A stretch of DNA of 64,000 nucleotides from Gammaproteobacteria bacterium (GCA_021773835.1 JAJFJQ010000073.1:124001-188000), one strand, 5' to 3'; counted from the first letter of the stretch, positions 51,749-62,143 are shown. The notes: a model not told the origin generated them from the letters alone. Translations and numbers: made by a program.

Positions 51749-54123
51749 CGGTTCGACACTGCGCAGCCGGTTCCGCCAGTCAAATTTTCGTCCAGCTCCA
51801 AGACATTTACGTCTGGGGGTGGTTGTTGATCATCCGATTTTTCGATCCGCATTAATAGCGGTGGCAGAAACAGAAAGTCCGCGATTATTGCTAGCGCGAT
51901 TATGACCGCGGTTAAAATTCCCATAGACGAGTTGCTCGCGAAATTTGATAGCGCCAATACGCCGAATCCGGTGATTAGGATAACTGAGGTTATCATTAAT
52001 GCGCGGCCAACCGTTTTGAATGCGTAGCGCACGGCGTCTTGCGAGTGGAGACCTTGCTCCCGCCGCGCGCGTAAATATTTACTCAGAAAATGCACTGTAT
52101 CGTCGATAACAATCCCAAGCGTCATGCTCATGACAATGGACAAGGACAGACCGACCTCGCCGACAAAAATTCCCCATAGGCCGAAGCCCATTGCTGCGGG
52201 CGCAAGATTCGGAATTAGGCTAATGGCGCCGATCTTGGCTGAGCGCAACGCGACGATCAAAATTAGCGATATTAAGACTAGCGCTACCGAGGTTCCGAAT
52301 AACATCGCACGAATATTTCGTGTGGCGATGTTGGCGAACATAACCGCTGTGCCGCTAGCCGGCAGCGCATCGATATGCGGAGCATTGTTACTCAGCCAAG
52401 CCGCAGATAGCTCGCTGAGATGGAGTATGTCGTTGTTCGAAACGGCGTCAAGGGTAACCGTCACCCGTACTGAAGATTTGTCGACATTAATTGCATTATT
52501 TAGATCAAGTCCATACGGAAGCGACATTTCATACAGTAAGAGGTACTGAGCGGCGAGATCTCGTTGTTCCGGGAGTTTGTGCCAAAGCGCGTCATCGCCG
52601 TGCAAGTTCTTATTTAGACGCTTCATTGTGTCTGTAAAGCTACGGACGTGGCGCACTCCGGGTTGTTGCCGTACCCAGACGGCGAACGCCTCGACCTCGC
52701 GCATAAAATTCGGGTTACTGATACCGCCAGACTCTCCACTGCCCAAGGAATATTCGATCCGATACAGGCCCGTTAAATGTTCGTCGGCGAAGTCGGTATC
52801 GGTTCGAAATTGGATAGATTTACCGAACCAGTGAAGAAAAACGTCATTGAGTTCATTGCGAGGTACATTCGCTACTAGCGTTAGTACAACGACACTCATA
52901 CCCCAGAGTAAGGGTTTGCGTTTATTTACGACGAAATCGGCAAGACGCACGATGAGGTTGTCGTCGTCGTAACGCTGTTTTGGTCTAGCGATCGGAACGA
53001 CGGCAATCATCGCGGGAAGAAACGTTACGGACAAAATAAATGACAGTAATACGCCGGTTGCGACGATAGTGCCGAGTTGCTGAAATGGTGGGACCTCAGA
53101 AAAATTTAAACTTAGAAAACCAATGGCCGTGGTAACGCTGGCAATAAACACGGGTTGCAAATTGATCCTGAGGCTTTCTTCTAGCGCTGCGTTTTTTTCG
53201 AGTCCATGGCGCATGCCGAATAGGAAGCTCACGAGTAAGTGAACACAGTTTGCTATTGCAACGGTTAATATAATTATCGGCGACGAGGCTGACACAGGTG
53301 TTAGTGGGAAACCGATATATCCGGCGAGGCCCAAGGCGCCTGTGATCGAAAATGCAAAAACCGTTACCGCGACGAGAGTCCCCGTCACGCTGCCGACCAG
53401 TAGCATCAGCAGAAAGATCATTATGCAGAAACTTAACGGGATCAGGGTTTTCAGATCATTTGTGGTTGCCTCCGGAAACGCATTGTTCATCATCACCATG
53501 CCGGTGAGATAAATTCGAGTGTCAGGGTATTGCGTCTCAATGTCCGCGGCCAGACCGCGCGCAAAACGGATGATTTCTTTGTTCTCTGCGGTTGGGTTGT
53601 CGCCGGGTACTTGAACGTTAACAAACACGCCTGTTACCCGCGCATCATCACGGATCAGTGAACCGTTCAAGGAGGGTTCGCCGAGCGCGATTTGCTTGAT
53701 CTTTGTGATGTCGCTCGGGGCGAGCGACGCGGCGTCACTGACTAAATTACCAACGCTGAGATCATCATCTATCGCGTTTGTGTATTGGAAATTTGTAATC
53801 GAATCGACACGATTAGAATATGGGATATGCCAGGCACGTTCGGTAACGTGCTCAATCAAGGCGAGGTTGTTTCGGGTGAAAACGTCGCCGTTAGCCGGCG
53901 CAACTACTATCAACAGGTTGTCGTTTTTTACGTAGGTATTTTCGAGTTCTTCGAAAGCAATCCGTTGAGGGTTGTCCGGACCGAAGAATATGCGATAGTC
54001 ACTTTCGAACTGCAGGAGCCTTAGCCCAGCGGCCGCGGCGAGCATCAAGGTCACGGCACACGGAATGATGACCCAGCGGTATTTGATCACCCAACTAGAA
54101 TAGGCGGCTTCAAACCGACGCAT
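51745..54123 (-). CDS. RND/MMPL-family membrane transporter
   Basis: A 792-residue inner-membrane protein with twelve membrane segments: one at 13-30, then a large periplasmic loop (about 35-215), five helices to about 390, a second helix near 405, a second loop and five more helices to 770. ESDYRIFFGPDNPQRIAFEELENTYVKNDNLLIVV and GMVMMNNAFPEATTNDLKTLIPLS, together with TLGIVIDDTVHFLSKYLRARRE and AIANCVHLLVSFLFGM, are typical of the hopanoid/lipid RND (HpnN-like) group. It probably moves lipids or other hydrophobic products. It is convergent with the amine dehydrogenase operon. Confidence 0.85.
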   Translation of the reverse strand: MRRFEAAYSSWVIKYRWVIIPCAVTLMLAAAAGLRLLQFESDYRIFFGPDNPQRIAFEELENTYVKNDNLLIVVAPANGDVFTRNNLALIEHVTERAWHIPYSNRVDSITNFQYTNAIDDDLSVGNLVSDAASLAPSDITKIKQIALGEPSLNGSLIRDDARVTGVFVNVQVPGDNPTAENKEIIRFARGLAADIETQYPDTRIYLTGMVMMNNAFPEATTNDLKTLIPLSFCIMIFLLMLLVGSVTGTLVAVTVFAFSITGALGLAGYIGFPLTPVSASSPIIILTVAIANCVHLLVSFLFGMRHGLEKNAALEESLRINLQPVFIASVTTAIGFLSLNFSEVPPFQQLGTIVATGVLLSFILSVTFLPAMIAVVPIARPKQRYDDDNLIVRLADFVVNKRKPLLWGMSVVVLTLVANVPRNELNDVFLHWFGKSIQFRTDTDFADEHLTGLYRIEYSLGSGESGGISNPNFMREVEAFAVWVRQQPGVRHVRSFTDTMKRLNKNLHGDDALWHKLPEQRDLAAQYLLLYEMSLPYGLDLNNAINVDKSSVRVTVTLDAVSNNDILHLSELSAAWLSNNAPHIDALPASGTAVMFANIATRNIRAMLFGTSVALVLISLILIVALRSAKIGAISLIPNLAPAAMGFGLWGIFVGEVGLSLSIVMSMTLGIVIDDTVHFLSKYLRARREQGLHSQDAVRYAFKTVGRALMITSVILITGFGVLALSNFASNSSMGILTAVIIALAIIADFLFLPPLLMRIEKSDDQQPPPDVNVLELDENLTGGTGCAVSNR

Positions 54124-54155
54124 AGTATCCTTCCGTGCTGAAGACCGGTTAAGGT

Positions 54156-54920
54156 CTATACCGCCGTATAGCCACCATCCACTGGCATCGCGACTCCGGT
54201 CACGAACGACGAATGATCAGATAGCAACCACACCACAGCCTCTGCTATTTCGCGTGGTTCGCCAAAACGAGCCATCGGCTCCTGTGCCTCAAAAGAGCTG
54301 CGCTCAAGTCCTGTGTCGTTCATCAAGCGGTCTACCATCGGCGTGTCAATAACCCCGGGGCAGACAGCATTGACTCGGATTTTTTTTCGCGCATATTCGA
54401 GCGCGACAGATTTAGTGAGTCCGACTACACCGTGCTTCGCTGCGCAGTAGGCCGAGCCGCCGCGCGCTCCAACGAGCCCTGCGACCGACGCCGTGTTGAT
54501 GATCGTTCCGCCTGTACCCTGGCTGACAAATTGTTCTATCTCTCGCTTCACACATAGCCACACGCCCTTCAGATCGACCGTTACTGTGCGGTCGAATTCC
54601 GCTTCAGTCATCTTGAGGATATTTGTTGTTACGCCCTCTATTCCGGCGTTGTTAAATGCACCATCGAGGGTGCCATGGGTATCGACAGCGGCCTCGACCA
54701 TCGCGTCTACCGCGCTCGCGTCGGTCACGTCCGTCTCAATAAACATCACATTACCGCCGGCCGCCTTGATAACGTCGCAAGTTGTTTGCGCTTCCGCTTT
54801 GTTGATATCGGCTATGACAACCGCCGCGCCTTCTTCGGCGCAGCGCTCGGAGGTCGCGCGTCCGATGCCGGTGCTACCGCCAGTGATAATGATGGTCTTT
54901 CCTTCTAACAAACCTGCCAT
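54156..54920 (-). CDS. Short-chain dehydrogenase/reductase
   Basis: A 254-residue classical SDR. TGGSTGIG (residues 11-18) is the NAD(P)-binding motif, NNAG follows near 89, the catalytic triad is Ser in NTASVAG, Tyr and Lys in YCAAKHG, and the family end is VTGVAMPVDGGYTAV. VIADINKAE with Asp suggests NAD(H) preference. It oxidises or reduces an alcohol/ketone on a small substrate. The ATG at 54920 is preferred over one 27 codons upstream, which lacks fold signals. Confidence 0.92.
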   Translation of the reverse strand: MAGLLEGKTIIITGGSTGIGRATSERCAEEGAAVVIADINKAEAQTTCDVIKAAGGNVMFIETDVTDASAVDAMVEAAVDTHGTLDGAFNNAGIEGVTTNILKMTEAEFDRTVTVDLKGVWLCVKREIEQFVSQGTGGTIINTASVAGLVGARGGSAYCAAKHGVVGLTKSVALEYARKKIRVNAVCPGVIDTPMVDRLMNDTGLERSSFEAQEPMARFGEPREIAEAVVWLLSDHSSFVTGVAMPVDGGYTAV

Positions 54921-55153
54921 GTTCGGGCCTCGTTGAATGATGTTCGAATACGTTCGGGAATTTCTAGTGGGGTCCCAAGGAAAAATGCTGCAACCGCACA
55001 ATCCTGTCTCGGCTCATTGCCGCCCAGGGTAGGCCGTTCGCAGGCGGGTTTATATCATCTGAGTCAGTGCGGATCTAGGCGGCTTGCCAGTGTGTGTGTG
55101 CCAGAATTTTTGTATAGTCTCGCGCTCCGAACTGAAGCTAAGGTACTTGACGG

Positions 55154-56782
55154 ATGAGAATGCTGACACGTGGCAGTACGTATGACGAGGTCTATAACTC
55201 CTTTTCCTGGGATATCCCTGAGCGCTACAACATCGCGAACGATGTCTGCGACCGATGGGCAGACGACCGTGACAGGGTCGCATTAATTTACGAGGATGAA
55301 GAAAAAAAAGTCCACACCTATACGTTCGCCGATATCCGTAAATACGCGAATCAATTTGCGAATACGCTGATCGCGCGTGGCTTAGGCCGAGGCGATAGAG
55401 TTACGTTGCTGCTGGCCCAGGATCCTGAGTGCGCGATTGCACACGTCGGGTGTTTCAAAGCAGGGATCGTGTCGAGCCCGACCTCGGTGCTATTTGGCCC
55501 CGACGCCATAATTTATCGACTAAACGACTGTGGCGCCAAAGCGGTTGTTACCGACCTCGCAAACTACCCAAAAATTGCCGAGATTAGAAGCCAGTGCCCG
55601 AGCGTGGAGCATGTATTCGTCGTCGATGGTGAGGCCGATGGTGCGGCTAATTTTTGGTCGGCGATCGCGGAGGCGGACGAAACGTTTTCGAATGTCGACA
55701 CGGCGTCCGATGACATCGCATGGATCAGTTATACCTCCGGCACGACCGGTATGCCCAAGGGCTCGGTACAACCTCATCGCATGATGTTGGGCCATATGCC
55801 AAGTCTCGAATTCATTTATGATTTTTTCCCACAGGATAAGGATACGCTGTGGTCGCCGGCGGATTGGGCGTGGATGGCTGGACTGGCTGACATCCTGCTG
55901 CCGGGTTGGTTTCACGGTTGCACCGTCGTCTCGACGGCGATGAAGGGGTTCGACACGGAGGAGGCTTATCGGATCCTCGATCAGCACAAAGTCACCCTCG
56001 CTTTGCTAACCCCGACCATGCTGAAACTAATGCGCCAAGTTCCCAACCCGCTTGAGCGCTACGATCTTAAGCTACGCGCTGTCTTATCCGGCGGTGAAGC
56101 CGTTGGCAAAGAACTACTAGAGTGGGCTGACCGAGAGTTGAATATCAAAATCAATGAGGCCTTCGGTCAGACCGAATGCAATGTGATCCTGGGAAACAAC
56201 GGCAATGTGTTTCCAATAAAACCAGGTTCGATAGGACGGCCAACACCGGGAACGGTATGTGCGATTATCGATGATGATGGCGTGGTGCTGCCTCCTGGTG
56301 AGGAAGGCCATATTGCCTGTAGGCGACCGCACCCGGTGATGCTGCTCGAATATTTGAATAAGCCCGAAGCGACCCGAGAAAAATTCATTGGCGATTGGTT
56401 GATCACCGGCGATACCGGGCATATGGACGAGGACGGCTATTTTTGGTTTCACGGCCGTGCGGACGATGTCATTACCAGTTCGGGTTATCGAATTGGCCCC
56501 GGTGAAATTGAAGACGCCTTGTTAAAGCACGATGCGGTGCAGATGGTCGCCGTCATCGGCGTACCGGACCCGGTGCGGACCGAGGTCGTTAAAGCCTTCG
56601 TGATTCCAGTGGCGGGGGTGACGACCAGCGATCAACTTGTCGACGACTTACGCGAATCGGTGCGCAGTCGGCTAGCCAAGCACGAAGTGCCAAAGATGAT
56701 CGAATTTGTCGATTCCTTGCCAATGACCACGACCGGAAAGATTATGCGTCGAGAACTGCGCGATCGAGAGAAGCAAAAATAA
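55154..56782 (+). CDS. Acyl-CoA synthetase (AMP-forming)
   Basis: A 542-residue ANL enzyme of the medium-chain acyl-CoA synthetase group. IANDVCDRWADDRDRVALIYEDE is the usual start, WISYTSGTTGMPKGSVQPHR the phosphate loop, SPADWAWMAGLADILLPGWFHG and AFGQTECNVILGNN the substrate/adenylate region, GDWLITGDTGHMDEDGYFWFHGRADDVITSSGYRIGPGEIEDALLKH the hinge, and TTTGKIMRREL the catalytic lysine. It activates a carboxylic acid with CoA. It begins a plus-strand run that also has a CoA transferase. Confidence 0.92.
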   Translation: MRMLTRGSTYDEVYNSFSWDIPERYNIANDVCDRWADDRDRVALIYEDEEKKVHTYTFADIRKYANQFANTLIARGLGRGDRVTLLLAQDPECAIAHVGCFKAGIVSSPTSVLFGPDAIIYRLNDCGAKAVVTDLANYPKIAEIRSQCPSVEHVFVVDGEADGAANFWSAIAEADETFSNVDTASDDIAWISYTSGTTGMPKGSVQPHRMMLGHMPSLEFIYDFFPQDKDTLWSPADWAWMAGLADILLPGWFHGCTVVSTAMKGFDTEEAYRILDQHKVTLALLTPTMLKLMRQVPNPLERYDLKLRAVLSGGEAVGKELLEWADRELNIKINEAFGQTECNVILGNNGNVFPIKPGSIGRPTPGTVCAIIDDDGVVLPPGEEGHIACRRPHPVMLLEYLNKPEATREKFIGDWLITGDTGHMDEDGYFWFHGRADDVITSSGYRIGPGEIEDALLKHDAVQMVAVIGVPDPVRTEVVKAFVIPVAGVTTSDQLVDDLRESVRSRLAKHEVPKMIEFVDSLPMTTTGKIMRRELRDREKQK

Positions 56783-56818
56783 GCTTATATGGCACTGAAT
56801 TTCGACTAGGAGATTAAA

Positions 56819-57799
56819 TTGAACGATTCACGGTTGCCCCTGGTATTTCTAGGCATCGGCTTATTGCTACTCTCCGAATTTGTGTTCGCCGCCGAATCAC
56901 ATAACGCCGAGGCTGTTAACGTTACGATTTTGTCATCTAATCTCGCAAATGGTGCAACGGTAGGTGAATGGGGACTTTCTGCGCTGGTCGAGGTTGATAA
57001 ACATTGCGTACTTTTTGACGCCGGCCGTTACCCCGATACCGTGATTAGGAATGCCGCGGTGCTAAAAGTCGATCTTGAATGCGTAACCGACGTTGTTCTA
57101 AGCCATTTCCACTTCGACCACACAACCGGTCTGATGCCGCTGGTAAAACTACTGCGCCAAAAAAACCCGCAAGCGCTACGACGCGTGCATGTTGCAAGCG
57201 GCTTCTTTTTGCCGCGTCGAATCCCGAGCGCGAGCGGAGACGACGAACGTAACCAAATGATCGCATTGCGCGAAGAGTTTGACCAAATGGGCGTCGAGTT
57301 CATTGTGCACCCGAAACCTGCAGAGATTTTCCCGGGTGTCTGGGTAACGGGTCCGATAGAACGGCGATATCCGGAAACGAATTATCCGAGCAGGATCAAA
57401 ATTCAACACAAAGGCGAGTGGGTAACCGACCATGTGCCGGAAAGCCAGGCGCTTACCGTGGTCACCGATGAAGGCCATATCGTATTATTGGGTTGTGGTC
57501 ATTCTGGTGTCGGCAATGCGCTCGCGCATATCCAAAGTCACATTCGTGACGCGCCGATCCACGCGCTGATGGGCGGTCTTCATCTCTATGCGGCGAGTGA
57601 CGAAACGCTCGGATGGACGGCGGATTTACTTCGAGAAATTGGTGTCCAGCATCTCATGGCCGGACACTGCACCGGCATTGAGCCGCTACTGCGCTTGCGG
57701 GTAGGGCTAAATTTGAACCGTCGCACAGCTGTTGTTGGCGCTGTTGGGTCGCGCTTTGTGTATGGCGAAGGGATCAAACCAACGGCAATCGCGATGTAG
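56819..57799 (+). CDS. Exported MBL-fold metallo-hydrolase
   Basis: A 326-residue protein with a signal peptide (VFLGIGLLLLSEFVFA). HFHFDHTTG at about 97-105 is the zinc motif of the MBL fold. LLGCGHSGVGNAL, GGLHL and MAGHCTG complete the set in the order of the DHPS-like subgroup (as in beta-ribofuranosylaminobenzene phosphate synthase-like or FprA-unrelated members). Most of that subgroup are cytoplasmic; this copy looks exported. AGGAG is eight bases before the TTG start. Confidence 0.85.
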   Translation: MNDSRLPLVFLGIGLLLLSEFVFAAESHNAEAVNVTILSSNLANGATVGEWGLSALVEVDKHCVLFDAGRYPDTVIRNAAVLKVDLECVTDVVLSHFHFDHTTGLMPLVKLLRQKNPQALRRVHVASGFFLPRRIPSASGDDERNQMIALREEFDQMGVEFIVHPKPAEIFPGVWVTGPIERRYPETNYPSRIKIQHKGEWVTDHVPESQALTVVTDEGHIVLLGCGHSGVGNALAHIQSHIRDAPIHALMGGLHLYAASDETLGWTADLLREIGVQHLMAGHCTGIEPLLRLRVGLNLNRRTAVVGAVGSRFVYGEGIKPTAIAM

Positions 57800-57846
57800 T
57801 AGGGAAGGGCATTTCCAACTAAGCGCCAGCGACTCCTCAACGGGCG

Positions 57847-58548
57847 CTATGGCTTAGGTGCGGTAGGCCGGTTGATGAAAACCCGGTCAAATACGCGGTC
57901 AAGCTTTACAATCCACTTCCAATCGCGGCGATCGACCTCGATACTGACCGTAAGTCGATTGCCGTCCGCGGATGTTGTTATACGCTCGTTTAGTTTACCG
58001 CCGCCCTCGATCCGTGTTTCAAGATGAAGGTTTGTGTCCTTCCAAAATGCGAGGGTGAAACCGATATCAGTTTTGACGAGTTCATCGCCACTTGCCGTGA
58101 ACACTCGGCCACCGGGATTCGGGATCACGCTGCGCTCGTAGCCGTCAGCGTAGATGAACACATAGCCGCCGTCGGTGGGTACGATCTCGAGGTTTTGTGA
58201 CTCCAATAATCGCTGCAGGGGGCCAGCATGGACCAATGACTTACTGTACTGTCGTTGCTTCCCGTCACTTGCGCTTTCCCAATATCGCCGTTGCGTATCG
58301 CTGAGCGGACCTTTTTTCACCTCAGGGCCTGAAGAGGCGGGTTTTTTCGTGCGTTTGGAAACGCGGATCCCCTTCAGCTCTTTGGCCGGGTCACCGCTCG
58401 CACTCGCATCAAGTTGCCAAATTCCAGCGATAGGTTTTGACTCTGCGAGCGCGACAAGGCTGTGCGAGAGCAAAATAAATAACAGGCTAAGTAGGCCGGA
58501 AATTTGGCGAATGGCATTAGGGATGCGATCATGCAACCCGACCTGCAT
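57847..58548 (-). CDS. Hypothetical exported protein
   Basis: A 233-residue protein from the preferred ATG at 58548, with a hydrophobic signal segment (IRQISGLLSLLFILLSHSLVALA) and a basic, beta-rich mature part. The start ESKPIAGIWQLDASASGDPAKELKG resembles many small lipocalin-like envelope proteins (an IAG-W-LD pattern), and the DGYERSVIPNPGGRVF, LAFWKDTNLHLETRIEGGGKLNERI stretch supports a beta-barrel-like fold. No family assigned. Frames extend upstream to 58674, where a start cannot be excluded; that would overlap the control region of the CoA transferase gene. Confidence 0.6.
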   Translation of the reverse strand: MQVGLHDRIPNAIRQISGLLSLLFILLSHSLVALAESKPIAGIWQLDASASGDPAKELKGIRVSKRTKKPASSGPEVKKGPLSDTQRRYWESASDGKQRQYSKSLVHAGPLQRLLESQNLEIVPTDGGYVFIYADGYERSVIPNPGGRVFTASGDELVKTDIGFTLAFWKDTNLHLETRIEGGGKLNERITTSADGNRLTVSIEVDRRDWKWIVKLDRVFDRVFINRPTAPKP

Positions 58549-58691
58549 GTGATCGGTTCGGTCCGTATTGGAGTACATAGTTTTAATTTGTCGTGATGAT
58601 CTAAACATTAGGCGCAGATCAGTCTTTCCGTTACCATTTTTAAGGTTATCGAGACCGCTTCCGAGATAAATCACCGTTTTTTGGCCGCAAA

Positions 58692-59936
58692 ATGAAAATA
58701 GTCACACCCAAACAAGCAGTCGACGCAATCGGCGACCATAGTATCGTAATTATGCCCGGCGGCTGCGCTCGGGCTTCGGCGTTTTATGCCGAGTTGGTCC
58801 ATAGTGTAGAGCGATTTAAACATCTGACCTTGTGTTCAGGGTTTTCGTTCAGTCCATATTCCTATCTCGAACAAGGTCTTGGTACTAATACGCGTTACCT
58901 CACCTGGCAAGCATCTCCAAGGATACGGGAGCTGTTCACAAAGCCTGACCCAAGCAAAGTTGGGTTTGTGCCGATCCGATTGTGCGATGTGCATCAGGTG
59001 ATTTCCGCTAGCGGTGAAATTAAACCCAACGTGGTGGTTGTGCAAACATCACGGCCGCAGGCCGATGGATGCGTTAGCCTGGGCATCTCAGTCGGCGCCT
59101 ATCTGGATTTCATCCGTAGTGCCGATTTGGTCATTGCAGAAATGAATTCGAATATGCCCTGTACCCACGGTGACAGTAGGGTTGAACTCGATTCGATCGA
59201 TTTGGCTTATGAAGCCGACGATCCCATGTGGGAATATGCTACTCCAGAGGCGCAACCGGGAGATGCGAAGATTGTTGAAAATGTCATGTCGCTTGTCGCC
59301 GACGGTGCATGGATCCAGCTCGGCATTGGCTCGGTACCCGATCGCATCATGGAACGACTATCGGAAGTGCGCGGCATCAACATATGGTCGGGCTTGCTCA
59401 CCGGTGGTCTTCAAAGCTTGATCGAGAAATCCGCCCAGACCCCGCGAGTTGTTGTCGGTGAATTGGCAGGCACACAATCGTTTTACGATTTCTGTCACGA
59501 AAATCCAGTGATCGAGATGGCACCGACCAGCGTGACCCACGATATTGCCAAGGCTGCCGCGCTACCCAAATTTACCTCGATCAATTCTGCGCTTGAGATT
59601 GATCTCCAGGGTCAGAGTAATGGCGAGGCGATCGGAGGTGTCCAGATCAGTGGCGTTGGTGGCAGCCTCGACTATATCGAAGCAGCTAATCTGTCAGCCG
59701 GCGGCGTTTCCGTGATCGCGATGGCTTCCGCTACGAGTAACGGTAAGCGATCGAAGATTGTCCCAAAATTTTCTGCTGGCGCAGTGGTGACCACGCCGAG
59801 ATATTGTACAGACTATGTTGTTACCGAATACGGCATCGCACGCTTGCGTGGCAAGGATTTGTTTCAACGCGCCGAGGCACTTATTGCGATCGCCCATCCA
59901 AAGTTTCGCGAAGAACTCTCAAGGGGGATGAATTGA
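58692..59936 (+). CDS. Acetyl-CoA hydrolase/transferase-family CoA transferase
   Basis: A 414-residue type I-like CoA transferase (4-hydroxybutyrate CoA-transferase group). GGCARASAFYAEL, VQTSRPQADGCVSLGISVGAYLDFIRSADLVIAEMN, LQLGIGSVPDRIM-like WIQLGIGSVPD, SINSALEIDLQGQ with the catalytic glutamate, and TDYVVTEYGIARLRGK are all present. It moves CoA between acids, feeding the acyl-CoA pathway. Its stop TGA shares TG with the start of the next gene, so the two are coupled. Confidence 0.88.
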   Translation: MKIVTPKQAVDAIGDHSIVIMPGGCARASAFYAELVHSVERFKHLTLCSGFSFSPYSYLEQGLGTNTRYLTWQASPRIRELFTKPDPSKVGFVPIRLCDVHQVISASGEIKPNVVVVQTSRPQADGCVSLGISVGAYLDFIRSADLVIAEMNSNMPCTHGDSRVELDSIDLAYEADDPMWEYATPEAQPGDAKIVENVMSLVADGAWIQLGIGSVPDRIMERLSEVRGINIWSGLLTGGLQSLIEKSAQTPRVVVGELAGTQSFYDFCHENPVIEMAPTSVTHDIAKAAALPKFTSINSALEIDLQGQSNGEAIGGVQISGVGGSLDYIEAANLSAGGVSVIAMASATSNGKRSKIVPKFSAGAVVTTPRYCTDYVVTEYGIARLRGKDLFQRAEALIAIAHPKFREELSRGMN

Positions 59937-60601
59937 TAAAAGTTATCAGCCTGTTTCGACGAAAACAGGGTATGTCGGTTGAAGATTTTCAGCTTTATTG
60001 GCGAAACCAGCATGCCGAAATTGTGTGCCGTATGCCGGGTATCCGGCGTTATGTGCAATCACACACACTGGTATCTGGCTATCGAAATCGTACTCCAGCA
60101 TGCGACGGTGTGGCGGAATTGACCTTTGACAACAGCGATGCATTGCGCGCGCTCGCAAACAGCTCAAGCTTAGGTGATACTCGTGCCGATCACGCGAATT
60201 TCATGGATTTGTCTTCGTACAAAGAAATCGTTACCGAAGACGTGGTGATCAAGGACGGCCCGATACCGACTGATGGGGTCAAGAATATCGAGCTGGTGAC
60301 GAAAAAGGCGGCTATGGAGCCCGAGCAATTTCATCGTTATTGGATCGATGTGCATGGTCCTCTAGGAGCGTCGATCGGGCCGGTTCAACGGTATGTTCAA
60401 AGCCACACGCGAAGCGGCGCATACGCCAACGGAGGTACCCCAGTACTAGATGGCGTGGCGCTGACGTGGTTTTCCGAAACCAACGCCATGCGCGCCGCGG
60501 CTGCAACCGAGGCGTATGCGAATACGCGCGCGGATGAAGATAATTTCCTCACCGTTCCGCTCGAATTTGTGATCACGAAAGAACACGTAATCGTCTCTTG
60601 A
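59933..60601 (+). CDS. Double EthD-domain protein
   Basis: A 222-residue protein with two EthD domains in tandem. The first has ISLFRRKQGMSVEDFQLYWRNQHAEIV and MPGIRRYVQSHTL; the second has ELVTKKAAMEPEQFHRYWIDVHGPLGAS and PVQRYVQSHTR. EthD proteins help in ether or polyketide breakdown and ring-opening, usually with one domain of about 100 residues. The TTG at 59933 overlaps the CoA transferase stop (TTGA) and has AAGGGGG five bases before it, so it is the likely start. Confidence 0.82.
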   Translation: MIKVISLFRRKQGMSVEDFQLYWRNQHAEIVCRMPGIRRYVQSHTLVSGYRNRTPACDGVAELTFDNSDALRALANSSSLGDTRADHANFMDLSSYKEIVTEDVVIKDGPIPTDGVKNIELVTKKAAMEPEQFHRYWIDVHGPLGASIGPVQRYVQSHTRSGAYANGGTPVLDGVALTWFSETNAMRAAAATEAYANTRADEDNFLTVPLEFVITKEHVIVS

Positions 60602-60610
60602 GTACCGTGT

Positions 60611-61102
60611 TTGCCCACCGGCGTGTTTGAAGTAGATCTGGTTCGGCGGATCGTCGATATCGCCCCAGTTGCGCGGCTCGGACAGCGGGATGAACACGGG
60701 CTGCCACAAACACTCCCGTTTGTGTTCGCTAGAGTGGGGCCAGCGCTGTGGTCGCCAATCGACGGTAAGCCAAAAAAAAACACGCACTTAAGTCGTCTCA
60801 CTTGGATCGCAAAGTATCCCGAGGTCTGTGTCCTTATCGATCACTATGACGATGACTGGGAGCGACTTTGGTGGTTGAAGTTGTATGGGCGAGCAGAGGC
60901 GTTCCACGTTGAGCATCGGGAGTGGGACCAGGCACTCGCCGCGTTGAGTCGAAAATACCCGCAGTATGCTGTCACCCCAATATTGGCCGGCGATCCGACG
61001 ATGATCCGGATCGAATGGGACCGATGGCAATCCTGGGCGGCCGGCGGTGAAAGTGCGGCTTGGTCGTGGCTTGAGCAAACGAGCAACGCGCTTCAGAATT
61101 GA
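60611..61102 (+). CDS. PPOX-class F420-dependent-type protein (Rv0121-like)
   Basis: A 163-residue split-barrel flavin-type protein. [44 protein letters not shown] is the common opening of the pyridoxamine-phosphate-oxidase fold, and [24 protein letters not shown] matches the signature of the TIGR03668 subgroup that binds F420 in actinobacteria. Activity is unknown. The TTG at 60611 or a GTG at 60623 may be the start. It begins ten bases after the EthD gene. Confidence 0.78.
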   Translation: MPTGVFEVDLVRRIVDIAPVARLGQRDEHGLPQTLPFVFARVGPALWSPIDGKPKKNTHLSRLTWIAKYPEVCVLIDHYDDDWERLWWLKLYGRAEAFHVEHREWDQALAALSRKYPQYAVTPILAGDPTMIRIEWDRWQSWAAGGESAAWSWLEQTSNALQN

Positions 61103-61147
61103 GTTTGCTACGCTTAATGGTCCATTAGACAAGATTGGGGTAACGCC

Positions 61148-62143
61148 ATGCGAAGTGCGCCAGCGGCCAGTGATTTGCTCAACGATGCGCAATTAGCGCA
61201 GGTGCGCACACGTTCAAATTGGCGCGGGACTTATCTTGTCGCGCATGCATGGGTGACCATTGCTGCGGCAATGGGGATGTTCGTGTGGTTGCCGAATCCC
61301 GCTACCTTTGTGCTTGCGGCGATGGTCATCGGTTCGCGTCAGCTTGGCTTGCTTATTCTCATGCATGACGGTGCGCATGGACTGCTGGGTAAAAATCGCG
61401 GTTGGAACAACATTCTCAGCCAATGGTTATGCGCGTTTCCGACCTTAGCCGACACCTTTGTTTATCGGCGCTACCACCTGAATCACCACGCCCGCACGCT
61501 GCGCGACGATGACCCCGATATCGTCCTCACAGGTCACTATCCGATCACACGAAGCAGTCTGCGACGAAAACTATTACGCGACCTGACTGGCCAAACCGGA
61601 TTCAGTCAACGTCGTGCGCAACTCCTCGCTGCGCTAGGACCAACCGCGACCCCTGTGGTTGAACGTTTCGCTAGGTTCAATCGGCATTTAGGCCGGCAAT
61701 GTGTAGCACAAGGTGTATTGCTGTTGATTTGCAGTAGCCTTGGACATTGGTATCTCTATCCGCTGCTGTGGGTCATTCCTTTGCTGACGTGGCAGCAACT
61801 CGTGCTTCGAATTCGAAATATCGCCGAGCATGCCGTCGTCGGTGCCTGCGACGACCCATTTCAAAACGCGCGCACGACCGTTGCAAACCCACTGGAACGG
61901 CTATTTGTGGCGCCATATTTTGTAAACTACCATCTGGAGCACCACTTAGTGATGTGGGTGTCTTGTTACCATTTGCCGTTGTTGCGGCGGTGCTTAATCG
62001 GCAATGGCTATGGCCAGAGAATGTTGAGCGCAGATGGCTATCTAGCCGTGCTGAACCACGTCACGATTGACGCGCCGGACAACATCGGCGCGCCGCCCAA
62101 AGAGCGGGCGGTCGGCACCTTCAGCGACGGCTTTGATAATTAG
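61148..62143 (+). CDS. Fatty acid desaturase family protein
   Basis: A 331-residue membrane protein with the three histidine boxes of the membrane desaturase/hydroxylase family: HDGAH near residue 75, HLNHH near 112 and HLEHH near 264 (YHLEHHLVMW). Four hydrophobic stretches are seen. It inserts a double bond or hydroxyl in an acyl chain, or a related substrate such as a carotenoid, in the membrane. It has a 45-base spacer after the F420-type gene. Confidence 0.9.
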   Translation: MRSAPAASDLLNDAQLAQVRTRSNWRGTYLVAHAWVTIAAAMGMFVWLPNPATFVLAAMVIGSRQLGLLILMHDGAHGLLGKNRGWNNILSQWLCAFPTLADTFVYRRYHLNHHARTLRDDDPDIVLTGHYPITRSSLRRKLLRDLTGQTGFSQRRAQLLAALGPTATPVVERFARFNRHLGRQCVAQGVLLLICSSLGHWYLYPLLWVIPLLTWQQLVLRIRNIAEHAVVGACDDPFQNARTTVANPLERLFVAPYFVNYHLEHHLVMWVSCYHLPLLRRCLIGNGYGQRMLSADGYLAVLNHVTIDAPDNIGAPPKERAVGTFSDGFDN